From NCBI GenBank assembly GCA_026261815.1, contig JAMPIT010000258.1, positions 19,486,501 through 19,550,500 of the forward strand: 64,000 nucleotides of DNA, given 5' to 3'. Positions within the stretch are counted from its first letter, which is position 1, and each line of letters begins with the position of its first letter. The notes beneath the pieces were generated by a model. The model ran no database searches. It had not been told where the DNA came from and saw only the letters and a list, made by a program, of their open reading frames with translations. Positions 41,001-64,000 of the stretch are shown piece by piece. The DNA is from Monarcha castaneiventris obscurior (taxonomy: Eukaryota; Chordata; Aves; Passeriformes; Monarchidae). The position numbers and the translations under genes are program-made.

Positions 41001-44000
41001 TTCAGCTCCCAAATAAGTGTCAAAGCATATAAAAATTTTCATGTTTTCCTCCCTCATTTGGCGTGGTGAACAGAACTGGTTTTGAATATACTTTGATGAG
41101 ATTTGTGCTGTGAAGAGAGCTAGTCCGGAGATGTAGGAGCCTAGAATGTGTTTAGGTAGGGACCCACTGCTCCTCCTGAGCATGGCTGGACTCATGGCAG
41201 AGCTCTGTGTCCAAGGTTATGCCCATCCCTGACGCTGCCCTGCCATGGGAGCACCCTTTGGATTCCTTGTTCATAAAGGGAATAAAGTAGCTCCATATAA
41301 AGTGACATATTTTCCCTCAGAAATTATTGGAGGCAGTCACCCACGGCAGGCATATCATGGCTGTGAATGGACCAGCCACCTTACTAATGGACACAAGCCT
41401 CTTTATTAGGCCAAAACAGGCAAAACATTTAAAATCAGTGTCAGATTGTGGGAACTGAACTTTTGGACACACATATTTGTCTCAGCAGAAATGAGCTAAT
41501 GAGTGATGCACTGACTTGAGAACTGAAATCTCACATCCACTGCTGGTGAGCCAAAGAAGCTCTGCTGGGCTTAAGCTGAACACTTCTGCATCCAAGCTGC
41601 TCAGCCTCAACAATGACATTCGTACAAATGTGCTTTCTTTCCTGACAGAGTGGGAAATGGTCTAAATTAGTGTCTGTAAATTACCTTGCAGCCCCGAGGG
41701 GGTGGTGGCTACAGGAATGACAGGGGGTGTGTGCTCTTCCCTCAGGAATGAGCTGCTGTCAGAGCCACAGTAATGATTTACCGCAGTCCTCCTGTGCACT
41801 TCGCCTCCAAAAGGCACCTGTCTCTCCCAGTGCTGCACTGACAGGGACAGGCCTGAGCCACCATCAGTCTGGGATGTCCTTCAAGGTGACAGTGAGCCAA
41901 ATTTACCAAGAGGAGGGAGGCCTAAATGAATGGCCTGTTTGCATGGTGTGACACAGACTTGGAGCTCAACTCAAAAGGCTTAAGGACCTTTGACAGTGTG
42001 AATGCTCAATTATTGTCAGGCCTGATTTTCACGAGTTGGAAGTGCTGCTGACCACTTTGAGGCTGTCATCCAGAAAGGAGAAGTGGATATCTAAACCTGC
42101 TGGGGACAATGATGAATTTAGTTGGAATTAATTTCTCACCATGGCAGATACGAAGCAAAATATTTTCTTTGAAAGAAATAAAAGGGGAAGAAAGTTATCT
42201 TGAATCTGTTTTAAATTATTTCTGTAGAGCAATCCATGATATACAATTAGTATTGCTTGTAGGCAGTTTTATGGGCACACTAGAGCTAAATTTTACATAA
42301 CTGGAAAAATAAATTTACGCCTTCTCCAGATGAAACTTGCTGTACTATAAATCCTCTGTGTGGTTTGGGTTCTATCTCAACAGCCATTCATTAAACATAC
42401 TGCATGATGAGAGGGGTTGGGGCAGGTTTAGATGAAGATCAAGAAGATTAGAACTAACAAAAGAAGAGAAAATGCAAAGAAAAATAAGCTGGAGTGGTTT
42501 ATGCATGTGGCTGATATTGTGTGAGGGGAAAACGAGTATTTCTGTCCCAATAGGTTCTTCCTATTCATGTTCACCATAAGAACTGTGTAAATAGGAATTC
42601 AAACTTCTGTACGAAAAGCACAGTAAAATAGATTATGTTTCGAGATGTCAAATCTGACCTGTTAGCTGTCATTTTAATGTGTCTTCATATATTTTCTGTG
42701 CTGCTATGGTATATCAGTCACACCGTTTCTAGGGAAAATGGGACTTCTGTACAGTGGATGCAAAGGCGGGGCCAGAATGTCGCCGATCTAAATATTGTAT
42801 TCATTTATAGTGAGCTATGTTGAAAACTCTGCCCTTTTTGAAACAAAATCCCGAGGAAGCTTTGTTTCACTTGGACTGTTGAAATGTTTCTGCAATGTAA
42901 TTATTTTAATTGAATATTCTGAAGCAGTAGACACAGAAAAACTCCACAGGCTCTTGTGCTGATGCACAGCTGGCAAGAAGCATATGAGTACAGTAGAAAT
43001 TTCTGCTTCTCAAGAAAATATGAATTTTCTTCCATGTCTGGATTTCAAAGACAGAGACAAATATCCTTGGTCTTTCAGAGGCTGGATGCTTTTATGAAAA
43101 GCTGGTGCAACTCCTCTTTGCATTCAATCAATAAATATGGTTTGTATTTTAAGAGTAAGGATTTCCTCCAGTGATGGTGTTGGAAGAAACAGAGTTTTGA
43201 TATCTGGGGTCAAACTCTGCATTTATGCATAATCCCTCCTGACTCTAACGAGAGCTGAAGAAAGGATGTATCCCTTGTGTTCATCACCCTCATGGCCTGA
43301 CACCAGATGTGTTACATGTGTGAGAGGCTTCTGAGGAAAAAGAGAGAGATGTAGGAGTGTAGAAGTTATCTTGGAATGCTTGCTAAATACAAATAAATAA
43401 CAAGTAGAAGTCTACAGGAGTCTACAGATTATAAGAGTGGTAATTAATCATAATACCAGAATATTCAGGTGGATGAGCTGTTCGCAGTTTTGGGAAAATT
43501 CCTGCACGCCTGAGTGAATCTGTGGTCACAGCTACTGCATCAGTATACTACCTCTCTTTTCTAGGGCCAGGTAAAAGCCATCCTATACAAAACAGTCATT
43601 TTTGTATAATTTCCACAGCTGGAATTTGTGCTGGGTAACTGTCTTTCCTCAGTTTCCCATTAAGTGACTGTAGAAACCCTCATAATAATGATCTATGCAT
43701 AACCTAAATGGTCTCTTTTCTGTGGGAAAAATAACCTTATTATTCTATAATTCTAGGGTCAGTTTATAGTTAATTTATTTGCTTGCATGTTGATGTCCAT
43801 GTATATGATCATGTGTTTGGAGAATTAATGAGGAAAGCTCATCTTAGAAAACAGGCTTTGCTTTTAGTTCTGGCAATACAGTGGTCTCTGTTCTTGGTGG
43901 GGGAGTGAGTTTCAGGACTTGGCTTTATGGTCTATGGAAGGTAGTTTGCATGCTTGAGTCCTTTGGAGTGTGAGCTGGTGGGGTGCAGTTGTGACAGACA

Positions 44001-46739
44001 CTGTCATGGTGCAGGAGTTGGCCCCCTGGGAATCAGTGGTGTGGGGAGCGTGTCAGCACAGCCGGCTGCGATGCACCTTTGTCCCAAAGATCTGCAGCTG
44101 CAGCCCTCATTTGCCTTTTGTGGAAAATATGCCCAAATGCTCAGCACTGCCTTATGAATGTCAAGGATATGAGATTCGCAGCAGGGAATGCTTGGGTGAT
44201 TTATAGGAAGAGGTGCTTATCCAAATGATTTCCAAAAAATATTTTCACTGGCACAAACATCTGTATGTATGAAGACTGTTCCCTGGCAATTCTTGAACTG
44301 GAACAGGATACAATTTACTAGATGAATAATTTGCTGTGAATGGTTTGTTCATCTCTACTCTAGCATTCTCTAAGCAATTGATTATGACAAATTACCAGGT
44401 AACAGGTTTATGCAGGCTGTGCTTTGAAACAAACAGCCTTTGCTGTAGATCCAGCCTGCTGAGCTGAGTGACAGCTAGTCACTGAGCCCCTGAGCTTCTC
44501 TGGAAAGGAAAATTCTTAGCTATAAGCAATCTGTGATTAAAAACTTGTATCAATCCATCTCACTCAGCTATTTTCATTTCATTTTTCAAATTTAACACCA
44601 TCTTTTGCTAGCAGTGACTACAGTGCTGAGGAGGTTCCACAGAGTGACCCTTCCAGTGGTCTGCTTGGCACACAGTGACAGACGGGGCAGGCTGAACAGC
44701 CTTTGTGTATGACAGGAGACTTGGTAGTTACTCACTGGCACAAATTGCCAGAAGGGACTAGGGAAGATGATTACTGTGCAGGAAGCTTTCTCTGGGGAGG
44801 TTTGTTCTGCCCATTTCGTCCTGGGGAGGAGTTGGTCCATTCCAGGGAGAGTGCAATGGGCTGTGTGGTGTGCATTGTTCACGTTCCTTAGGCTCCCTCA
44901 GGACAGGCATGCCTGGAGGATTGGCACACTTGTGTTCCAGGGCTAGATTTAGGATTGTCTGTGTCCCTTTCTGCTGCCAGCACAGCTTGGTGAAATTTAT
45001 ATGTTCTGCTTTGGATGAAGGAGTGACATGGTCCTTTTACATGTTTATCCATTGATACAGGAGGTCATTAAGATATTGAAACAGACTCTACAATTAATTT
45101 CTCCATGTTTAAGAAGATGTTTTTTCCCCCCACATACTATTGGTACCTTATAATCATAATAAACAGCATGTTTCACCTATAAGAATAAAACTTGTAGGTT
45201 GGTGCTACATTGAGGATTTTCTGCTTGTGCTGCTTTAATTATGAAGGCAAAGCGTGTAACAGAAATCAGCTTATATTGAGGCATGGTGATTTCAGCCTTC
45301 TGGGTATAGTACTTTGGAATTTCCAATTTTGAAAAGACAGGTGATCAACACATTTGCAGAAAAATGACTGCTCCTTAGCAGGAAGTTGTGCTACTTGATA
45401 ATGTCCTGCCACATTTTGTACTGGTTGTACGGAAGCTGTTATTTCAAGTCTCAATACTGGAATCCAACATGTTGTTACTAATTTAGAGGGGCAGGTATGA
45501 CAAACCACCTTACAAAGGTGCTTTTCCTACTCCTCTTATCCATCCATCTCTAGCACCCTGTGGCAGTGTCTGTTTCTTTCTTTCCTTTGACTAATAGGAG
45601 TGTGTTACCCTGTCAAGGGTATTGAAATCAGGTGAGATTAATCTTACTGTAAGAAGTGTTATCAATGTGTACTAATATATGTATGCGAATTAAACAGTAT
45701 GAAATTCTTATAAAGAAATATAGTAGTAATCATTGTTTTCACATAAAGTGATCATGACTATTCCAGTTTATGATGATACAGTAGAAAGAAGTTTAATTTC
45801 TCAGTCTAATGACTAATGTTTTTACAAATGCTGCATTGGTTGAAAAAACTTCTATTTTGTTGAACTTACTCTGTACAGGGGAAAGGTTGGGGTTTTTTAT
45901 GGCTTTTGATAAAATCTGAACATAATCCATTTTCATAAAACATCCCTGTATGACATAAAATACCTTTTTTAATGAGTAGTCATATACATTTTCACATGTC
46001 ACAGAGGAGGTTTCATTGTCTATACAGGAAAGTTGGTTACAGGAGGGAAGTGATTTGTCTATTTAGCTGAACTGAGTCTCTCCAAATTCTGTGTAACTGA
46101 TTGTATGAGGTAATAGCTACCATTTCACCTAGACAGGAGAGGGAAGCAAGAAAGTAACTTTTCTCTGGTCATGTCGTTTTTTAGTTTTTTTTTTCCCTTT
46201 ATCTGTTCTTGAAACCTTATTAGCATTATTTTGTTTTGCAACTGATATGAACAATAAGGCAATTTGTTCAGCTTCACATGGGCTTCTATTATATAGCATA
46301 CTTGTAAACATATATAAACACATATTTAGAATAATGAAAACATTAATGAGAGTTGAGGTGGTCTCAGCTGGTACATTAGAAGAACCAGCAAACAAAATTT
46401 CTGGCTTTTCAATTTCAAAGGATATAAAGAATAGAAGCTCAGATAGCGTAAGAAACACAGCTTTCACAGAATTTTTCAGATACCTGTCTTTTTTGCATTA
46501 TGTTAGAGCCCACCTAATAAAAAAGTCTGATCACTAGTGCTTAATGTTGCTTTCTTTCCATTTATGCCAAGAGACAAACAGCACCTCATTCCTTTTTTCT
46601 CATGCACACCTCTCCCTGCCCCCCAGTTTCTAAGGAGATAGTACAGCAACCCACACAGCTTTCAGAAATATTTGTTTCTTGAAGGCATCAGTTTGGGTGT
46701 AGAAGTTCTATTGCCAGAAAACCCCAAACCTCTTTACAA

Positions 46740-46761
46740 GAGGTTGGCCTCGATGTTCTTC
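46740..46761 (+). mobile_element. Possible CR1-like scrap
   Basis: The segment gaggttggcctcgatgttct resembles the CR1 segment gaggttggactcgatgatct, but the flanks do not continue the match to the ccttccaacc core. It may be a very old remnant or a coincidence. Confidence 0.25.
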
Positions 46762-47764
46762 CCTAACAAGAAATATGGTGGCTACCAGGGGGCACACTGA
46801 TCATGTGGGCTTTGCACCTTCCCTGTAGCATTTGCTGTGATTACTGCCATCCCAGAGAAGAGTTTTGTCAACAGACAAAACTCCTGTTATGAGTAAGACA
46901 AGAGGCAGATGAAGGAGAGCAGCCTGGCTTGTACCATTGCTCCCCAGTGCCCCAGAGCAGCTCAAACACGGGATGCACTCCCACGCTCGGCTGCATTCTT
47001 GCTTGGAAAGCCCAGAGCAGGGACAGGCACCAACAAGGGCACTCAAATGGTGGAAGGGAAGAAAGTAGGCAAAAAAGAGATTGAGAAAGAGAGAAGCCAG
47101 CAGCAGGAGATAAAAACTGGGCAGGGCTAACAATTGTAATGCTGGAACTGGTATGAAGCTTCAAAGTTGCAAACGGGTGAAGGAGGGGATCTAGGAAGCA
47201 AAGCTGAGAATAGAAATCATGCATCTGAGAAGCTACTGGTCTTTCTCGGAAATAACAACCTTTTATCAGATTTTTACCACTTCCAATTGACTCATAGCCA
47301 GAACTGCAATTCAGCTTCAATATATTTTATAAAAAATAGTACTTAGTTTACTTTCACATAAGTGAAGAGATACAATTGCACAATGGTGGTTACAATGGTA
47401 GAAATACATACTGTTGAGAAAATGTTTGCAAGAGATTTAAAAACATACTGTACAGCACCACATCTGAAATTGGATGATGGCAAAATGAATCATACTCCTT
47501 GTCTAAGTAAATGAAATTCCTAAATCTTTCTTTTGGCATAAATAAAAAAATACAATGTGCAATATGTCTGACACTACCGAAATGTTTCCTGAAGTTAAGC
47601 AATATATTAAAACAAAAAATGAGGTAAAAAAAGACATTCATGCATTTAAGCCACCATTAGTCTCTGACTCTAAAATAAGGCAGATCATAATCTTTTAAAA
47701 CTGTCTTTAGCCATTTAAATTCTCTTTAGTGCTTTTTAAGACAAGGTCTTCACAGACCTTGTAG

Positions 47765-47966
47765 AATCATGAGTTAAGATGCTTTTTATTTCTGACAGGT
47801 CATTTTTGACAGGTTCAGCCATATTGAAATGCATTACATAGTAGAAAATGTTGCTTTTGTTTAATGAAGAAAGAAATGCAAATTAAAAGGAACTGAGAGA
47901 GATGGATGCTTTTAGAGTTAATCACAAATGAGACTGCTTTGAGGGAGGGAGGTAAGGGAAAGAAAA
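47765..47966 (-). other. OLFM3: OLFM3 proximal 3' UTR (end inferred)
   Basis: This AT-rich non-coding sequence follows the stop codon on the minus strand. It contains ATTAAA (47865-47860) and AATAAA (47790-47785), so a short 3' UTR ending about 47765-47775 is plausible. Mammalian and avian neural genes often use longer distal UTRs, so the true end could lie further down. The boundary is an inference. Confidence 0.45.
47785..47790 (-). terminator. OLFM3: Candidate OLFM3 poly(A) signal AATAAA
   Basis: A canonical AATAAA hexamer on the minus strand, about 180 nt after the OLFM3 stop codon. A weaker ATTAAA sits at 47865-47860. The hexamer is seen directly; use for cleavage is inferred. No other minus-strand AATAAA was noticed in the next several hundred bases. 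Confidence 0.45.
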
Positions 47967-61155
<13,189 letters not shown>

Positions 61156-61714
61156 TTAAAGGAAAACAGTCTCTAAAAGCACTTTTTGTTGCTTTACTTT
61201 TTCTCCTGGTTAAATGTCAGGCACTGAAATGCACTTCTGTCAATTAATTGTGAGTCATTTCCACCACAGTACAGTTCCACATTCCGTAACTGCGTGACAG
61301 TACAAATACTGCAAGACCTTGAAGCCATAAATTATTTGGACTACTTAGAGGTAAAGAGAGAGAGATCCTTTAAGCATCGTTAACAATGGGATCAGGAAAG
61401 GCTGTCAGGCAATAGAGTCTACTTTGAGACCTGTAGTAGATGTGACTGTGGTTCAGAAGGTGCTAATATAGTGTATATTTCCTTCCAGGCACTTTGGGAG
61501 GGACAGGACTGAAATTTGGAAATTTTGGTCAGTATGAAGAGCATGACTTCCATTGTGAGTAGGAATTTATATAATCATTCAATATAAGGCATTCATAAGA
61601 CTACCCAGAGATAAGCTGGGGTGTGTCAATCACCACAGAGGTGTTTGCTCCTAATTCTGTAAGTAAATGTAAAATGAGAAATTTTATCCAATTGTCTCAG
61701 CATTAGAAAACCAC

Positions 61715-61729
61715 TTTTTTTTTTTTTTT
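61715..61729. repeat. T15 homopolymer in OLFM3 intron
   Basis: A run of 15 T followed by aacag on the plus strand, that is, an acceptor-like sequence antisense to OLFM3. No exon follows. Confidence 0.8.
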
Positions 61730-63449
61730 AACAGATGAAAAGTAGTGAATGTTTGGGTAACTTTTGTAGATCAAGTGATTTTGTAGCTATAGTGAGAACT
61801 TTTACCACAGTGAGGCAACAGTAACTGTCATCCAGAGTAAATAATACATACTTTAGAAAGTTTGTTATGAAAGCAATGCTTTTGCCAGCCATAAAAATGA
61901 CACATTTTCCAAGTGCAGCTATTCTATTTCAGTAAGTGTTTTGTTTTCCCAAAACATGAGAAAACTAGACTGCTGTAAATGTATTAGGCACCTTACTGAA
62001 GTTTTGACTCAAACAAAAAAAATTGTACCTTCCTAAGAAAAGACAAATAATCCTGCAGTACTCCTGTGGTTTGCAAGAATATGCAACGTTTGAATGGGTA
62101 TTCATGTTTGGAACTAACTCATTATGATCTACTGAATGCGTGGATTCTGAAAGAACACTTAAAAATAGTATACATTAGTTCTTGCACAGTTGCCATTAGT
62201 AGTTCTGAGAAAGGATTTTTAATGAAAAAAAGCAGACTTTTTTTTTTTTTGTGATCTAATTGTTGAAAGCAGGTAAATAAAGTCCTTCGGGTGCTGGAAG
62301 AACTTTGAGCATTTCCATTTGGTAGAAAACACATTCACACAGAGGCTCTAATTAAAGGACTGCATGAACTCAGGGAAGTAGTAATACAACATTACATATC
62401 CATGATTGCCACTGTTCTAATAATAAGAAAAGAGCTTTAAGAGGTTAATGATTTGAGTTCATTTCTGTGGCAGCTCAAAAACTATGTTGTGATCTTAACA
62501 CACCCCTCCAGCCCCCACCTCAAAAGAAAGTAAATTTTTTTTTTGCAGTAATATTTTAGTATTTGGGAAATATGCTGGAGCAAAGACTGAAGTCTTCCTT
62601 TCTTTAGTAAACAGCATGAGGGGAGGCAGCTCCTTTTCTCTCTGCTGGTCCATCAATGTCCTCTCCTTGCATCTCATGTTATGGGCTCTGTCACAACTGG
62701 AAACTAAGTCCCTTCTGGAGTTCATGGAAACACAGGGAGCAAAAATCTATGGGGATCTGGCGCTATATTAGCACTGGAATGGTTTTTCTATAGCTAGAAA
62801 AACGCTAACAATTGTGTGCTAAAAATGTATTTTAAAGTCTACATTCTATGTTGATTTTTGCTACTGTTCAAACACTCAGGCCTCAGGTTCTATACCCCTG
62901 GCTGCAAAACAGTAACTATAACCTTGGTAACTTACATAGGGAATGCAGAATGTTTGTGTTTTCATACTTGCAGCACTTTTTCTGTTGATGCAAAACAAGA
63001 CTCCACTGGTTTCACTATATATGCAATAGTGGATAATACTGGAATTAAGAATTGGGCTGTTGGGGAAAATTTGCACCACCAAAAAAAAAAAACTTGAGGA
63101 AAAAAACAATGAAAAAATTGGAACTGTTTATCCTCTGTACAGTTTGGTTTCAAGATGCCGTTGTGTCTCTCTCATTATTTTTTGATTAAAGAAATGACCT
63201 TCAGCAGTCTTGTATGATTGAAGCAGAAGCTGTAGTTTAAATCCCACAGCACTGAGCTAGTTTGAGGTGGGATTTGTAACTGGTTTTACACAGAAAAATC
63301 TGTCTTGTCGTGTGTAAGGAAGAATTTGGGAGGAGTTGATAGCATAGGGTTAAAACATTTCTAAAAATCATGGTAGTTAAGATAGGTCTTGGGAACGGGA
63401 GTGGGCACTGTCTTTGCTAAAATCATGTGGACCTGTACCTGGTGTACCC

Positions 63450-63815
63450 ACCTGTAGGGTACATGATGAAGTTAATGTGATGATTGCTTAGTAAATATAG
63501 TTAGAAGAATTATTTAATTACAACAAGAATCACGGGGAAGGGACAACAATCATGAGGGATGTTGTGGGGAGGGGGCTTAAACTCATGCTTGAGTGGAAAC
63601 AATATACACAATAGAACAACATCAAGTTGATGATTAACATATGGTTATACAACACTTATGTAAGGAAAGGGTATAAAAATGTATCCATCCCGAATCCATG
63701 GCAGGATCAGATTTGGGTCTGTCTATACCCCTGATCCTCAGAGTGCTCTCAATAAAAGCACCTGCATATAATCATCCAGTTTTGGATCATCATGTGTTTC
63801 TGCGCTAAGAGAGTG
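63450..63815 (+). mobile_element. LTR-like segment of an endogenous retrovirus, probably solo, antisense to OLFM3
   Basis: The plus strand shows a promoter-to-poly(A) layout typical of an LTR. A TATAAAA box at 63672-63678 is followed about 80 bases later by AATAAA at 63751-63756, and then by a short T/G-rich tail resembling U5. No protein-coding ORF is associated with it, and I see no recognisable retroviral internal region on either side inside the window. A solo LTR is therefore the simplest reading. I could not fix the terminal TG...CA ends or a target-site duplication, so the limits are approximate. The family is not assigned. Confidence 0.5.
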
Positions 63816-64000
63816 AATAAGAGCAAAGATGCAGCTTGGGTTGGGAAAGGTGTGATACAAGGAAAACAGACAAATAATCATCAGAGATGAGAACACAGGT
63901 AGGGGATATACCCTGAAGAACAGTTTTTATCAGGTAACTCTTCAGTAGATCATTACGTATTAACTTAGAGGGAAAGCAGTAGATGTCCATGGGAAGTTTA

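Larger units (their letters stand above)
33980..47764. other. Non-coding flank downstream of OLFM3
   Basis: Intergenic sequence between the inferred OLFM3 poly(A) site and the low-complexity tracts at 33.9 kb. ORFs up to 150 codons (46868-47320, minus) show no domain, and the longest overlap ORFs on both strands. Distal OLFM3 3' UTR could occupy part of 46-47.7 kb, but nothing here proves it. Confidence 0.6.

Noticed and set aside
46868..47320. 150-codon minus-strand ORF downstream of OLFM3
   Set aside because: It overlaps ORFs in other frames on both strands and resembles no known protein. It may be distal UTR or intergenic sequence.

Overview
The window looks like one locus from a vertebrate chromosome, most likely a bird. 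The evidence is a low density of interspersed repeats, AT-rich non-coding DNA, a CR1-type LINE 3' remnant near 2.7 kb, no mammalian SINEs that I can see, and one conserved multi-exon gene. That gene is OLFM3 (noelin-3, optimedin), on the minus strand. Its last four coding exons lie between 47967 and 61152. The first exon or exons, which carry the signal peptide and N-terminal region, lie beyond position 64000 and are not in the window.

Layout. From 1 to about 47.7 kb I find no gene. This stretch holds a CR1 remnant, homopolymer T tracts, A/C-rich and TTTTGG-like low-complexity DNA, a short tandem duplication, and many short chance ORFs on both strands. It is best read as the intergenic flank downstream of OLFM3. 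From about 47.77 to 61.15 kb lie the 3' UTR and four coding exons: 60997-61152 and 57638-57857 (coiled coil), 49965-50071 and 47967-48644 (olfactomedin domain). All three introns between them have GT-AG ends, and the reading frame is continuous across the junctions. From 61153 to the window end is part of the next upstream intron, with an LTR-like segment near 63.4-63.8 kb in the opposite orientation to the gene.

The four exons encode 386 contiguous residues: a coiled coil with an end-of-coil cysteine (likely oligomerisation and inter-chain disulfide), then a complete olfactomedin beta-propeller domain ending in TEDDT. The protein is secreted or extracellular and belongs to the noelin family of neural, synapse-associated glycoproteins.

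I found no new biological system. The most useful points for follow-up are a NAGNAG tandem splice acceptor at the coiled-coil exon, an antisense LTR-like element in an OLFM3 intron, a GC-rich islet and an AT minisatellite inside the 7.6 kb intron, and two candidate poly(A) signals close to the stop codon.
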